Counted from the stretch's first letter, positions 32,822 through 43,289 are shown. The stretch is 64,000 bases of DNA from Acididesulfobacillus acetoxydans (GCF_902729405.1 NZ_LR746496.1:2046001-2110000), one strand, 5' to 3'. The notes: a model not told the origin generated them from the sequence alone. Numbers and translations are program-made.

Positions 32822-33352
32822 GTGCGCGAAGAGGATTCGGTCGTACTTGAATGCTTGGAGGATGTCCATTATGCTTTAGCAGAAGCCCTCAAGCGGATCG
32901 GCAAGGTGCGCACGGTCCATGTCGCCATGCTGGAAAATAACCTGGCCGACCTGCGCAGCCTCCGCCGCACCATTGAGGAGGTTTCCGCACCGGCCCGCCT
33001 GATAGTGGAGCATCTTTTGGAAGCGTGGCTGAACGGCTGGCTGGTGGCCTTGGAGACAGAATCCCTCAGGCTGGGCTACGTCAGAGTACGTTCGGTGAAA
33101 GTGGAGCCATTTGGCAACATTTGCGTATCTCTGGGCGATTTGGACATTACCTGGCGGGACGAAAGTGTTTCCTACTATTTTTATCCCGACAAAGTCGAAC
33201 TGCGGGCGGCGGACGAAAAGTCGGGTATTAAGTTTTTCTTTGCCTTAGCTTTTGCGATGCAGAACGTGAGGAGGTTTCCCGATCTTCCCGGTTCGCTCCA
33301 GGTGGCATATATTCATCCGCAGATGGAACAATGGATCAAGAAGGTGTTGTAA
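32822..33352 (+). CDS. Hypothetical protein before cobalamin adenosyltransferase
   Basis: Protein of 176 residues with no recognised family. The first 70 residues are predicted helical and charged (VVLECLEDVHYALAEALKRI), and the rest looks like beta-sheet (SLGDLDITWRDESVSYYFYP). No membrane segment or metal motif is seen. GTG 32822 follows GGAGGG. Its stop is directly followed by the GTG start of the next gene, so the two are tightly coupled in translation. Confidence 0.6.
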   Translation: MREEDSVVLECLEDVHYALAEALKRIGKVRTVHVAMLENNLADLRSLRRTIEEVSAPARLIVEHLLEAWLNGWLVALETESLRLGYVRVRSVKVEPFGNICVSLGDLDITWRDESVSYYFYPDKVELRAADEKSGIKFFFALAFAMQNVRRFPDLPGSLQVAYIHPQMEQWIKKVL

Positions 33353-33886
33353 GTGTCGCGTTTAAAACAGGGATTGGTTCAGTTGTATACGGGGAATAGT
33401 AAGGGCAAGACGACGGCCGCTTTTGGCTTGGCTGTACGGGCTGTGGGTCACGGTTTTCATGTCTGTATTATTCAATTCATGAAAGGCCGGGACGACTACG
33501 GAGAACTCGCCGGCTTCAAACGCCTGGAACCAGAATGCTGCCTGGAGCACTTCGGCACAGCCGGGTGGGTGAGGAAGGGACAGGCGTCCGACGAAGACAT
33601 CCGGGAAGCCCGGCGGGCCTGGACCAGAGCGGTGGAAGTTGTCATGTCCGGCGAATGGGACATTGTGGTTTTGGATGAAGTTGTCAACGCCATATGGTTC
33701 GAGCTTTTGCCGGAAGAGGAGATACTTCACCTTTTAGGTCAGAAACCGGACCGGGTCGAGGTCGTTCTTACCGGCCGGAATGCCTCGGAGACTCTGATAG
33801 CCGCAGCCGACCTAGTGACAGAGATGGTTCAGATCAAACATCCGTATGAGAAAGGAATACCCGCGCGAGAAGGCATAGAATTTTAA
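33353..33886 (+). CDS. cobO: Cob(I)alamin adenosyltransferase, CobA/CobO/BtuR type
   Basis: Protein of 177 residues with the P-loop YTGNSKGKTTAAFGLAVRA (G14-T21) and the family motifs IIQFMKGRDDYGE and DIVVLDEVVNAI. It transfers the adenosyl group of ATP to reduced corrinoid in adenosylcobalamin synthesis or salvage. No other cobalamin gene is near. It begins directly at the stop of the preceding unknown gene and lies 68 bp before glnA. The gene symbol is by family; the related symbol cobA or btuR may be used elsewhere. Confidence 0.9.
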   Translation: MSRLKQGLVQLYTGNSKGKTTAAFGLAVRAVGHGFHVCIIQFMKGRDDYGELAGFKRLEPECCLEHFGTAGWVRKGQASDEDIREARRAWTRAVEVVMSGEWDIVVLDEVVNAIWFELLPEEEILHLLGQKPDRVEVVLTGRNASETLIAAADLVTEMVQIKHPYEKGIPAREGIEF

Positions 33887-33954
33887 CCGGCTGAGATTGG
33901 GACCGGCGGCAAGACAGGAACCGAATGTCATACGAGAAGGGGGATACATAGGCC

Positions 33955-35280
33955 TTGGTGACGAAAGAAGATGTCTTAAAAGAAGCGGCGGAAAAAGGGG
34001 TAAAATTCATCAGGCTCCAGTTCACGGATATTTTCGGTGTTCTGAAAAACGTGGCTATTACCGTGGAACAGTTGGAGAAGGCCTTGGAAGGAGAACTCAT
34101 GTTTGACGGTTCTTCCATCGAAGGTTTTGTTCGCATCGAAGAATCGGATATGTATCTGCGCCCCGATCCCGATACTTTTGTCGTTTTTCCCTGGCGGCCA
34201 AAAGAAGGGGCGGTAGCCCGCTTAATTTGCGATGTTTACAATCCGGACGGAACACCCTTTGCGGGAGACCCCCGCAACGCTTTAAAACGGGTCTTGGCTG
34301 AGGCCGCCGAAATGGGGTATTCTCTCAACGTGGGCCCCGAACTGGAGTTTTTCCTTTTTCACACGGATAATGAGGGGCGGCCTACGACCGTCACGCATGA
34401 CCGGGCCAGCTATTTCGATCTGACGCCGGTGGATTTGGGCGAAAACGCTCGGCGGGATATGGTGTTAACCTTGGAGCAGCTGGGTTTTGAGATTGAGGCC
34501 TCTCACCATGAGGTGGCGCCGGGTCAGCACGAAATTGATTTTAAGTATTCGGATGCCCTGGATATTGCGGATAAGGTTGAAACCTTTCGTTTTGTCGTCC
34601 GCACGGTGGCCCAGCAGCATGGTCTGTACGCGACCTTTATGCCCAAACCGCTTCAGGGAATCAACGGTTCGGGCATGCATTCCAACCAATCCCTTTTCAG
34701 TAAGGGAAAGAACGCTTTTTACGATGCTCAGGGGCCCTTGGAGCTTTCCCCGACCGCCTATTACTATATCGCGGGTTTATTGAAACACGCCCGCTCCTAC
34801 ACCGCCATCACGAATCCCACGATTAATTCGTACAAACGGCTGGTTCCCGGTTATGAGGCCCCTTGCTATATCGCTTGGTCGGGACGGAACCGCTCACCGC
34901 TCATCCGGATCCCGGCGAAACGCGGTTCTTCAACCCGGATTGAGCTGCGCAGCCCTGATCCCTCAGGCAACCCTTATTTGTCGTTGGCGGTTCAGTTGAA
35001 AGCGGGTTTGGATGGAATCAAGCGCCGACTCACCCCTCCGGCCGCCGTCGATTTGAATATTTTTGCCATGAGCGGGGAGGAGCGTCTGGCCCATGGGATT
35101 GATGCTTTGCCGGCCAGCTTGGAAGAAGCATTGACTGAGTTGAGCAAGGACAGTGTCATGAAGGATGCCTTGGGCGAACATATTTATCAACGGTTTACGG
35201 AAGCCAAGACGAAGGAATGGGACAGTTATCGCCTGGCCGTGCACCAATGGGAAATTGACGAATATTTGGCGACATATTGA
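33955..35280 (+). CDS. glnA: Glutamine synthetase type I
   Basis: Glutamine synthetase of 441 residues, the size of the short GSI-alpha form of Firmicutes. Motifs are [18 protein letters not shown], the glutamate/metal site GPELEFFLF, the ATP region [10 protein letters not shown] and [20 protein letters not shown]. It joins ammonia to glutamate. The adenylylation tyrosine motif of GSI-beta enzymes is not seen, so feedback inhibition rather than covalent control is expected. TTG 33955 behind GAAGGGGG is the best start. The GSIII gene follows after a strong hairpin. Confidence 0.95.
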   Translation: MVTKEDVLKEAAEKGVKFIRLQFTDIFGVLKNVAITVEQLEKALEGELMFDGSSIEGFVRIEESDMYLRPDPDTFVVFPWRPKEGAVARLICDVYNPDGTPFAGDPRNALKRVLAEAAEMGYSLNVGPELEFFLFHTDNEGRPTTVTHDRASYFDLTPVDLGENARRDMVLTLEQLGFEIEASHHEVAPGQHEIDFKYSDALDIADKVETFRFVVRTVAQQHGLYATFMPKPLQGINGSGMHSNQSLFSKGKNAFYDAQGPLELSPTAYYYIAGLLKHARSYTAITNPTINSYKRLVPGYEAPCYIAWSGRNRSPLIRIPAKRGSSTRIELRSPDPSGNPYLSLAVQLKAGLDGIKRRLTPPAAVDLNIFAMSGEERLAHGIDALPASLEEALTELSKDSVMKDALGEHIYQRFTEAKTKEWDSYRLAVHQWEIDEYLATY

Positions 35281-35436
35281 CCTTCACCCGGCAGCGGAGT
35301 CCTGCGGGCCCGCAGCTCGTTCAGATCTAGGTGCCGCCCGACAGATCCAAAATTATATATTGTATACCGCCGAGCGAAAGTATTGCCAGAAAAACCGGGA
35401 TGTGTTATCTTAATATCAGGCTTGAAGGGGAGCAAT

Positions 35437-35475
35437 GGTGCTCTTAAAAGATCCAGTGGATCTTTTAAGAGCACC
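35437..35475. terminator. 18-bp perfect hairpin between glnA and glnN
   Basis: Two 18-base arms (35437-35454 and 35458-35475) pair perfectly around AGT and are followed by a T-rich stretch. It should end the glnA transcript; by sitting 70 bp before glnN it could also act as an attenuator. Confidence 0.65.
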
Positions 35476-35546
35476 TGTTTGTTTTACTAGGCTAATTATG
35501 CCAAAAATGGCGCAAGATTCAAGGATAATGAGGTGAAAGGGGATAC

Positions 35547-37640
35547 ATGGGGATGGATCTTTTTGGCGTGAATGTTTTTAATGATTCGGTTATGAAAGAG
35601 CGCTTGCCCAAGAATACTTACAAGGCTTTGCGCCGGACGATTGATGAGGGGCTGGCCCTGGATCCGAGCGTGGCGGAAGTGGTCGCGAATGCGATGAAGG
35701 ATTGGGCCATCGAAAAAGGCGCTACCCATTTTACCCATTGGTTTCAGCCCATGACCGGCCTTACGGCGGAGAAGCATGATTCGTTCATTTCCCCCACAGC
35801 GGACGGCCGGGTCATTATGGAGTTCTCAGGCAAAGAGCTTGTCAAAGGGGAACCGGATGCTTCTTCCTTTCCCAGCGGGGGGATTCGGGCCACATTCGAG
35901 GCCCGCGGCTACACGGCCTGGGATGCCACCAGTCCGGCATTTCTTAAAGAGGACGAGGGCGGCGTTGTCTTGTGCATTCCCACCGCCTTCTGTGCCTACA
36001 CCGGAGAAGCGTTGGACAAAAAAACGCCTTTATTGCGTTCGATGGAGGCTCTGTCCAAGCAAGCGCTGCGCCTTCTGCGTCTTTTTGGCAATACGACCAG
36101 CAAGCAGGTCAAGAGTACGGTTGGCCCGGAACAAGAGTATTTCCTGATTGACAAGAAATTTTATGAGCAACGTCTGGACCTTCTTCTGACGGGGCGCACG
36201 CTTTTCGGGGCTCCGGCGCCGAAGGGGCAGGAAATGGAGGACCATTATTTCGGCAGCCTTAAAGAGCGGATCTCGCGATTCATGAAAGATCTAAATATCG
36301 AGCTTTGGAAACTGGGTATTCCGGCCAAGACCCAGCACAAGGAGGTAGCTCCGGCTCAGTATGAGATTGCGCCGGTCTTCGAAACGGCGAACATTGCTAC
36401 TGATCACAATCAACTCGTGATGGATACCTTGCAAAAGGTTGCTCTCAGGCACGATCTGGTCTGCCTGTTGCATGAAAAACCGTTTGCAGGGGTCAACGGC
36501 TCCGGCAAGCACAACAACTGGTCCATGACCACAGATGACGGGCTTAACCTACTGGATCCGGGACGCACGCCCCATGACAATGCCCAATTTCTTTCTTTCC
36601 TTTGCGCCGTCATCAAGGCGGTCGATGAGTATGCCGACGTACTCAGGGTTGCGGCAGCAAATCCCGGCAATGACCACCGCTTGGGGGCGAATGAGGCTCC
36701 GCCCGCCATTATCTCTGTCTTTTTAGGGGAGCAGTTGAGCGACGTTTTCGCCCAACTTGGAAACGGCGGGCCGAAAAGTTCAAAACAGGGAGGTCACCTC
36801 ACTATAGGGGTTACAACTCTCCCTGCCTTGGCCAAGGATTCCACGGACCGCAACCGGACCTCGCCCTTTGCTTTCACCGGGAACAAATTTGAATTTCGCA
36901 TGGTGCCCTCGTCTCTCTCGATCTCCGGGCCTAACATCGTCTTGAACACGATAGTGGCGGAAGCTCTGGCCCAGATCGCCGACCGGCTGGAAAAAGCGTC
37001 AGATTTCCAAGCCGAACTCAGGCTGATCCTGAAACAAATCGTGAATGAACACGGTCGGGTCGTCTTTGACGGCAACAACTATGCGGACGACTGGATTGCC
37101 GAGGCTGAACGGCGCGGCTTGCCCAACATCCGTTCCATGGTAGAAGCGATTCCTGTCTTGATCAGTGACAAGACCGTTGCCCTTTATGAGAAACACGGTG
37201 TGTTTTCACGGGTCGAATTACACTCCCGTTACGAAATCCTGTTGGAGCAGTACGCCAAAAACGTTAATATCGAGGCTCAAACCATGATTCACATGGTGAA
37301 ACGCCAAATCCTCCCGGCAGGCATGAAATATGCGGCGGAATTGGCACAGGGAATCGGAGCTATTAAGGCTGTTTCCCAGGCCTCGGTTTCCGTCCAAGAA
37401 GGCAAACTGCGTGAGGTTTCGGCAGCACTTGCCTCCGTTCAGCAGAAATTGTCCGAGCTGGAGAAAGCCTGCGAAGAGGCAAAATCCGTTGCGGACACCT
37501 ACGCTCAAGGGGTCTTTTACAGGGATGTGGTCTTTAAAGCCATGGGTTCCTTGCGAGCGGATACGGATCGCCTGGAGATGCAAGTGGATGCCGAACTCTG
37601 GCCTTTGCCGACTTATGCCGAGATGCTCTTTTTGCTGTAA
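35547..37640 (+). CDS. glnN: Glutamine synthetase type III
   Basis: Large glutamine synthetase of 697 residues, as expected for GSIII. Motifs are [47 protein letters not shown] and [16 protein letters not shown], with a C-terminal coiled-coil-like region ([19 protein letters not shown]). GSIII enzymes are dodecamers found in anaerobes and cyanobacteria and are often induced by nitrogen limitation. ATG 35547 and 35553 are both possible behind AAAGGGG. TTGCCA at 35383 and TTATCT about 16 bases later could be its promoter, weakly. Confidence 0.93.
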   Translation: MGMDLFGVNVFNDSVMKERLPKNTYKALRRTIDEGLALDPSVAEVVANAMKDWAIEKGATHFTHWFQPMTGLTAEKHDSFISPTADGRVIMEFSGKELVKGEPDASSFPSGGIRATFEARGYTAWDATSPAFLKEDEGGVVLCIPTAFCAYTGEALDKKTPLLRSMEALSKQALRLLRLFGNTTSKQVKSTVGPEQEYFLIDKKFYEQRLDLLLTGRTLFGAPAPKGQEMEDHYFGSLKERISRFMKDLNIELWKLGIPAKTQHKEVAPAQYEIAPVFETANIATDHNQLVMDTLQKVALRHDLVCLLHEKPFAGVNGSGKHNNWSMTTDDGLNLLDPGRTPHDNAQFLSFLCAVIKAVDEYADVLRVAAANPGNDHRLGANEAPPAIISVFLGEQLSDVFAQLGNGGPKSSKQGGHLTIGVTTLPALAKDSTDRNRTSPFAFTGNKFEFRMVPSSLSISGPNIVLNTIVAEALAQIADRLEKASDFQAELRLILKQIVNEHGRVVFDGNNYADDWIAEAERRGLPNIRSMVEAIPVLISDKTVALYEKHGVFSRVELHSRYEILLEQYAKNVNIEAQTMIHMVKRQILPAGMKYAAELAQGIGAIKAVSQASVSVQEGKLREVSAALASVQQKLSELEKACEEAKSVADTYAQGVFYRDVVFKAMGSLRADTDRLEMQVDAELWPLPTYAEMLFLL

Positions 37641-37947
37641 GTCCTATCTGGCTTCCCTGGTTATTGTACAGGGGGTCCGGGCAGCCGGCCGGGATGATCG
37701 GGGACCATGGGTATTTGTTGGGGATAGGGCGGAATACAAGGACTTTTCGGCTGGGCTTACAGTTGCGGAAGGCCGGATACGACCGGCCCTCCGCGCGGGG
37801 GCACGTTGAAGTGCGCGCGGGTGCGAGGTTCCGGCATAATAAAGGTTTAGAATTGTGCAAACTTTCCCTGGATCTTTAATAGTCAGTATGGTAAAATCAA
37901 ATCAAGAAAGAGCAAAAAATCACTTTCACATGAAAGGAGGTTTGATT
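37641..37947. other. Gap after glnN, GC-rich hairpins only
   Basis: The gap contains GC-rich inverted repeats such as AGGCCGG/CCGGCCC near 37771-37790, but no T-run terminator and no gene with a ribosome binding site before the AAAGGAGG at 37933. Confidence 0.45.
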
Positions 37948-38157
37948 ATGTTGGCAGTGAAGAGGGACACCCAGACTTCCCCAGCCTTTCGCCGGCGAAG
38001 CCGCTTTCAAGTGGGAGACAGGGTCATCACTTGCAATTGCCGTCTCGGTACGGTGGTAAGGACTGACAGGGATGAGTTGGGGGAATATGTCGTGGTGCGT
38101 CTGGATATCCTACCGGGTGAATTTGCCTATGATCCTTGGGATGTGGAAAAAGTTTGA
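37948..38157 (+). CDS. Small basic hypothetical protein
   Basis: Protein of 69 residues with an excellent AAAGGAGG site seven bases before ATG 37948. The sequence FQVGDRVITCNCRLGTVV, followed by YVVVRLDILPGEFAYDPWD, suggests a small SH3-like or KOW-like beta barrel, of the sort that binds nucleic acid or a protein. A terminator follows, so it is transcribed alone or with glnN. No family is recognised. Confidence 0.7.
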   Translation: MLAVKRDTQTSPAFRRRSRFQVGDRVITCNCRLGTVVRTDRDELGEYVVVRLDILPGEFAYDPWDVEKV

Positions 38158-38240
38158 ATGTTCTTCTTGCTCGTACGGTAATTTGGACGTTTCGTTGGTA
38201 GGCATTTGAGAGATAATTCAGCCCGGTGGAAGGGGTTAGC

Positions 38241-38276
38241 AGAGGACACTTTGTGAAGGTGTTCTCTTTTTCTTTT
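38241..38276 (+). terminator. Terminator after the small hypothetical gene
   Basis: AGAGGACAC pairs with GTGTTCTCT (nine pairs, one G-T) and is followed by TTTTTCTTTT. Confidence 0.8.
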
Positions 38277-38618
38277 ATAGCGTCAATATTACTTTGAGAC
38301 AACTGATGACATCGGAGGGGTTTTGCTCAGATAAGTGAGGTGCCGGCATTTTAATTCCTTTGGGACAAGTGATGTCGGAGAAGGCCGCAGAGCGAGAGAG
38401 GGACGGATCCCGGCAAAGAGAGCGGATGAAGAGGAATATTGTGGCTTTAGGGAAATTTATGCCGCAGAAGGCGAAAGGACAGGCCGCGGCAGGGAGAATC
38501 TGCGGCTTTTTTGAATTTTAAGGCAGGCGGAAGGTCTGGGCAATGTCTCATCTCTTGGGGAAAAGCATATAGTTAAGTATGGCTGTGACTTGTAAGAAAA
38601 AGCGAAAGGGGGGCTATC
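38277..38618. other. prkA upstream region, possible sigma-E-type promoter
   Basis: No gene is seen. GTCTCAT near 38545 and CATATAGT at 38566-38573, 14 bases apart, loosely resemble the -35 and -10 boxes of the sporulation factor sigma-E, which drives prkA in Bacillus subtilis. The match is weak and needs a transcript start to support it. Confidence 0.3.
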
Positions 38619-40520
38619 ATGGAAGTCATTCAATGGTTGAGAGACTATCGGGAAAGCGAAGCCGGTTTAGCCTGGCAGGGAACTTTTGCCGAATACCTGC
38701 CGCTGGTTACGCAGAACCCTCATCTTGCCATGCATGCCCATGCACGTATTTATGAGATGATCCGCAGTGCTGGTATAGAAACGGGCGGCCCGTACAAAAA
38801 GTACAAATTCTTTAACCAGGAACTTTTCGGGCTTGACAAGACTCTGGATAAGTTAGTTGAAGACTATTTTCATTCGGCTGCTAAACGCTTGGATGTGCGG
38901 AAACGCATTCTCCTGCTCATGGGGCCTGTCAGCGGCGGCAAGTCCACGATCGTCGCTCTGCTCAAACGGGGCTTGGAGGACTTTTCCCGCACGCCGGACG
39001 GTGCGGTGTATGCCATCGACGGCTGCCCCATGCATGAAGATCCTCTGCACCTTGTGCCTCTGACTCTGCGCCCGAAGTTTGAAGAAGCCTATGGCATAAA
39101 AATCGAGGGCAATCTTTGTCCGGTCTGCCGTCTTCGCCTCGAGGAGGAATTCGGGGGAGAGGTTGAGAAAGTCCCGGTCAAACGCATTGCGTTTTCAGAA
39201 GAGGAACGAGTCGGTATCGGCACTTTTACTCCTTCAGATCCCAAGTCACAGGACATTGCCGATCTGACGGGAAGCATTGATTTTTCGACTATCACGGAGT
39301 ATGGTTCAGAATCGGACCCCAGAGCGTATCGTTTTGACGGGGAGTTGAACAAAGCCAACCGCGGTTTGATGGAATTCCAGGAGATGTTGAAATCCGATGA
39401 GAAGTTCCTCTGGAATCTGCTGAGTTTGTCCCAGGAGGGGAATTTCAAGGCCGGGCGGTTTGCCTTGATCTCGGCGGACGAACTGGTTGTCGCCCACACC
39501 AACGAGAATGAATACCGGGCTTTTGTCTCCAATAAGAAGAATGAAGCGCTCCAATCCCGGATCATTGTTCTGCCCATTCCCTACAACCTGAAAGTGTCTG
39601 AGGAGGTAAAGATTTACGAGAAGCTGATCCGGCAGAGTGATCTGTCATCCGTGCATTTGGCGCCCCACGGTCTGTGGACGGCCTCGGTCTTCAGTATTCT
39701 CTCCCGCCTGAAACCGTCGAAAAAGCAGGGCATGGACCTCGTGAAAAAGCTGCGCCTCTACGATGGGGAAGATGTGGAAGGGTTTAACCAGAAGGATCTG
39801 AAAGACCTGATGCAGGAAGGAGACGAAGAGGGCGAGGGCATGAGCGGCGTGGATCCGCGTTATGTGATTAATCGTATCTCTACCGCCTTGATTCGGGATG
39901 AGCATTCCTGTATCAACGCTTTGGATATTCTGAGGGCACTGAAAGACGGTTTGTCTCAGCACACCTCAATTACCAAAGAGGAGAAAGAGAACCTAGTCAA
40001 TCTCATCGCTGTGGCGCGTAAAGAGTATGACGAAGTGGCGAAAAAAGAAGTACAAAAGGCCTTTGTTTATGCCTATGAGGAGTCTGCCAAATCCTTGCTC
40101 AACAATTACTTGGACAATGTGGAGGCCTTTTGCAACTCGTCCAAGTTGACGGATCCTATTACCGGCGAAGAACTGGACCCGGACGAGCAATTGATGCGCA
40201 GCATCGAGGAACAAATCGGAGTTTCGGAAAATGCCAAGAAGGCCTTTCGGGAAGAAATTCTCATTCGCATTTCCATGTTCGCCCGCAAGGGCAAGGCTTT
40301 CCAGTATTCATCCCACGAACGGCTGAAGGAAGCGATTGAGAAAAAGATGTTTGCTGACCTAAAGGACATTGTCAAGGTGACGACATCTGTGACCCATCCC
40401 GACCAAGAGCAGCTCAGGCGCATCAACGACGTAACAGACCGCCTCATCAGTCAGCATGGGTACTGCCCGATTTGCGCCAACGAGATTGTCAAATATGTCG
40501 GTTCCCTTCTCAATCGTTAG
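38619..40520 (+). CDS. prkA: Serine protein kinase/AAA+ protein PrkA
   Basis: Protein of 633 residues with the full PrkA layout: an N-terminal AAA+ domain with Walker A LMGPVSGGKSTIVALL, the acidic SDPKSQDIADLTGSIDFSTI region, the later SADELVVAHTNENEY, and a C-terminal kinase-like domain. It is required for normal sporulation in Bacillus subtilis, and recent work treats the homologue as a protease-like AAA+ protein. ATG 38619 follows AAAGGGGGG. The yhbH and spoVR genes follow closely, forming the conserved trio. Confidence 0.93.
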   Translation: MEVIQWLRDYRESEAGLAWQGTFAEYLPLVTQNPHLAMHAHARIYEMIRSAGIETGGPYKKYKFFNQELFGLDKTLDKLVEDYFHSAAKRLDVRKRILLLMGPVSGGKSTIVALLKRGLEDFSRTPDGAVYAIDGCPMHEDPLHLVPLTLRPKFEEAYGIKIEGNLCPVCRLRLEEEFGGEVEKVPVKRIAFSEEERVGIGTFTPSDPKSQDIADLTGSIDFSTITEYGSESDPRAYRFDGELNKANRGLMEFQEMLKSDEKFLWNLLSLSQEGNFKAGRFALISADELVVAHTNENEYRAFVSNKKNEALQSRIIVLPIPYNLKVSEEVKIYEKLIRQSDLSSVHLAPHGLWTASVFSILSRLKPSKKQGMDLVKKLRLYDGEDVEGFNQKDLKDLMQEGDEEGEGMSGVDPRYVINRISTALIRDEHSCINALDILRALKDGLSQHTSITKEEKENLVNLIAVARKEYDEVAKKEVQKAFVYAYEESAKSLLNNYLDNVEAFCNSSKLTDPITGEELDPDEQLMRSIEEQIGVSENAKKAFREEILIRISMFARKGKAFQYSSHERLKEAIEKKMFADLKDIVKVTTSVTHPDQEQLRRINDVTDRLISQHGYCPICANEIVKYVGSLLNR

Positions 40521-40534
40521 TGAGGTGGAAACGG

Positions 40535-41893
40535 GTGAGCGACGAGATTATCGTGAGTCGAGAGGATTGGAGCCTGCAACGCAAAGGATACCTTGACCAG
40601 AGCCGGCATAAGGAAAAAGTCCAGGAGGCCGTCAAACAACAGCTGGGGGATCTGATCGTCGATGAAAGCATCATTCTGAGTGACGGGAAGAAAGCGATCA
40701 AAATCCCTATGCGATCCTTGGAAGAGTTTCGTTTTCGTTACGATTACAACAAGAAAAAGAATACCGGCCAGAGCAGCGAAAAAGTGTCGCCGGGCGACAT
40801 TCTGGGCCGGGAAGCGGCAAAAGGGAAAGGGAACGGGAATGAAAGCGGCGCCGGGGAGGAGCCGGGTGTTGACATTTACGAAGCCGAAATCACTTATGAC
40901 GACTTGGCCGAGATCCTGTTCGAAGAACTGAGGCTGCCTAATTTGGACGATAAAAAGCGGCCCAAGATTTCCCATGATCGCCCGGAGTTCAACGATGTGC
41001 GTAAGAAGGGTTTAATGGCCAACGTGGACAAAAAACGCACCCTGCTGGAAAGCATTAAGCGGCAGGCGCGTGAAAGCCACGGGGTGGTTGTGACCGCGGA
41101 CAGGACTGAGGCGGAAAGCGGGCAGGGTCATCCGGTTGGAAACAGCGCCTCCGAACCGGGCCTGGCTCATATTCTCGGGTCGGGGTGGGACAGCGGCTCC
41201 GGACTCGAGCCCGGAGCCGCCGCCGGAGCGGGATTAGGCACCGAGGGGGGATCCGGGAGCGACCCGCAGGACTCCGAGAGCAACCCGGAGGCCGTGCGGG
41301 TCGAGCCCAAGCGCAGTCTGCGCATAACGCCGGAAGACCTTCGCTTTAAGACCTGGGAGACGCGGCCCAATTTCGAAACAAATGCCGTGATCCTGGCTAT
41401 GATGGACACTTCCGGTTCAATGGGGCAATTTGAGAAATATATTTCCCGCACGTTTTTTTTCTGGATGGTTCGTTTTCTGCGCACGAAGTATAAGAACGTT
41501 GAGATGCGCTTTCTCGCTCACCATACGGAGGCGAAAGAAGTGAGCGAAGAAGAATTTTTCACACGGGGGGAGAGCGGAGGCACGCGCTGCTCGTCTGTTT
41601 ATAAGCTGGCTTTGGATCTGATCGAAGCGGATTATCCCCCGGAACACTACAACATCTATCCCGTGCATTTTACAGACGGAGACAATATAGGTTCGGACAA
41701 TGCCCGGGCGCTCGGCCTCATGCAGCAATTGGTGGATGCCAGCCGGGTCGTGGGCTACGGGGAAATATTGCGGACACATTACTCCAGTACGTTGATGGCA
41801 ACCCTGAAGCGGATTACGGATCCCAAATTGCGGCTGGTAACGATCAGAGACCGCAATGAGGTCTATCCGGCGCTGAAAACGGTTTTCTCCTGA
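40535..41893 (+). CDS. yhbH: YhbH/YeaH family protein (DUF444, VWA-like)
   Basis: DUF444 protein of 452 residues. The C-terminal half is a von Willebrand A-like domain with the metal-site motif MMDTSGSMGQFE and later SGGTRCSSVYKLAL. A Gly/Ser/Ala/Glu-rich linker at roughly residues 190-260 (GSGWDSGSGLEPGAAAGAG) makes it longer than the B. subtilis protein. GTG 40535 behind GAGGTGG is preferred; the longer frame would overlap prkA. It is the middle gene of the prkA-yhbH-spoVR stress and sporulation operon. Confidence 0.92.
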   Translation: MSDEIIVSREDWSLQRKGYLDQSRHKEKVQEAVKQQLGDLIVDESIILSDGKKAIKIPMRSLEEFRFRYDYNKKKNTGQSSEKVSPGDILGREAAKGKGNGNESGAGEEPGVDIYEAEITYDDLAEILFEELRLPNLDDKKRPKISHDRPEFNDVRKKGLMANVDKKRTLLESIKRQARESHGVVVTADRTEAESGQGHPVGNSASEPGLAHILGSGWDSGSGLEPGAAAGAGLGTEGGSGSDPQDSESNPEAVRVEPKRSLRITPEDLRFKTWETRPNFETNAVILAMMDTSGSMGQFEKYISRTFFFWMVRFLRTKYKNVEMRFLAHHTEAKEVSEEEFFTRGESGGTRCSSVYKLALDLIEADYPPEHYNIYPVHFTDGDNIGSDNARALGLMQQLVDASRVVGYGEILRTHYSSTLMATLKRITDPKLRLVTIRDRNEVYPALKTVFS

Positions 41894-41918
41894 CGGGGGT
41901 TCGGAAAGGAGGGAGTGA

Positions 41919-43289
41919 ATGGACGAGGAAAGCAGAGAACTCAGCCGGATTGCCCGTGAAATCGAGGACGTGGCGAAAGGTATGGGGTTGGATTTTTATC
42001 CGGTCCATTTCGAGATTTGTCCGCCCGAAACGCTCTACACTTTTGGGGCTTACGGTATGCCGGTGCGCTTCACCCACTGGAGCTTCGGCAAAGCTTTCTA
42101 CCGGCTCAAAATGCAGTATGACCTTAACTTGAGCCGGATTTACGAATTGGTCATAAACTCCGACCCCGCCTATGCTTTTTTGCTGGAAGGTAACAAGCTG
42201 GTGCAAAACAAGTTGGTGATCGGGCATGTCTATGCTCATGTCGATTTTTTTAAAAACAACCACTATTTCAGCCGGACGCCCAAAGACATGGTTGAGCGCA
42301 TGGCAGCCCACGCCGAACAGATCCGTGAGTATGAAACCCGGTATGGCAGGGACAAGGTGGAACGAACGCTCGACGCGGTCCTCTCCATTCAGGAACATGT
42401 GGATTTTCGCTCTCATATCGCCCGGCGTCCGGAGAACAAGGGAAAAAGTCCCAAGGCGAGCCGGACGCGCTCTCCTTTTTTGGAGAAGTATGCCGACCTT
42501 TTTCCCGAAGACCCTATGAAAGAAGTTAAAGACGCGGGGAGCCGGAGAGAAGCAGAAGATTTGGTCGGATACCTGATTATGCGAGCCCCGAGAATTGAAC
42601 CCTGGCAACGGGATATTTTGAGCATGGTTCGGGCGGAGTCTCTTTATTTCTATCCGCAGATCGAAACCAAAATCATCAACGAGGGATGGGCCTCTTTCTG
42701 GCATGCCAAAATTATGAGGGAGATCCAACTCAGCGCAGGCGAGTCTTTGGATTTTGCCGTTATGCACAGCCAGGTTCTGCAACCCTCGCGCTACTCGTTG
42801 AACCCGTATTACTTGGGCTACAAGATATGGGAAAGTTTGGAGAAGGAAAAGGGACTTGACACACTGTTCGAACTGCGCGAAACGGAGAACGATCTCTCTT
42901 TCGTGCGCAATTATTTGGACCGAGAATTGGTGGAAGAGCTCAACTTGTTCAATTTTCGCAAAGTCGGAGCACATTGGCAAGTTACGGATACGGATTGGGA
43001 AAAGGTGCGCGACAACCTGGTGCAGGGACTGGTCCACGGCGGGCATCCGCGTATGGTGGTCAGTGACGGGGATTATGAAGGCCGGGGGGCATTGAAAATC
43101 AGGCATTGTCACGAGGGGCTGGACCTCGACCTCGTTTATCTGGAAAAGACTTTGGCTCACGTGCAATTCCTATGGCAGAAGCCGGTCTATTTGGAGACGG
43201 TTCTGGATGGGAAAAAGGTTCTTTTTGAATGTGACAATGGGCTTGTTACCAGGCATCAGACGGGGGAGGAGGGAGAAAAGAAAGTCTAG
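41919..43289 (+). CDS. spoVR: SpoVR family protein
   Basis: SpoVR family protein of 456 residues. Characteristic segments are YTFGAYGMPVRFTHWSFGK, VYAHVDFFKNNHYFS, EGWASFWHAKIMREI and NPYYLGYKIWESLE. The family affects spore cortex formation in Bacillus, and the E. coli homologue works with YeaG and YeaH; its chemistry is unknown, though conserved histidines suggest a metal site. ATG 41919 follows AAAGGAGGG. It ends the operon and is followed by a clear terminator. Confidence 0.93.
   Translation: MDEESRELSRIAREIEDVAKGMGLDFYPVHFEICPPETLYTFGAYGMPVRFTHWSFGKAFYRLKMQYDLNLSRIYELVINSDPAYAFLLEGNKLVQNKLVIGHVYAHVDFFKNNHYFSRTPKDMVERMAAHAEQIREYETRYGRDKVERTLDAVLSIQEHVDFRSHIARRPENKGKSPKASRTRSPFLEKYADLFPEDPMKEVKDAGSRREAEDLVGYLIMRAPRIEPWQRDILSMVRAESLYFYPQIETKIINEGWASFWHAKIMREIQLSAGESLDFAVMHSQVLQPSRYSLNPYYLGYKIWESLEKEKGLDTLFELRETENDLSFVRNYLDRELVEELNLFNFRKVGAHWQVTDTDWEKVRDNLVQGLVHGGHPRMVVSDGDYEGRGALKIRHCHEGLDLDLVYLEKTLAHVQFLWQKPVYLETVLDGKKVLFECDNGLVTRHQTGEEGEKKV

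Noticed and set aside
35400-35420. Possible GlnR/TnrA box before glnN
   Set aside because: TGTTA is present but the second half-site TNACA is missing at the required spacing.
41844-43166. Open frame of 440 codons on the minus strand
   Set aside because: It is fully antisense to spoVR, whose protein is clearly conserved; the long frame results from codon bias.
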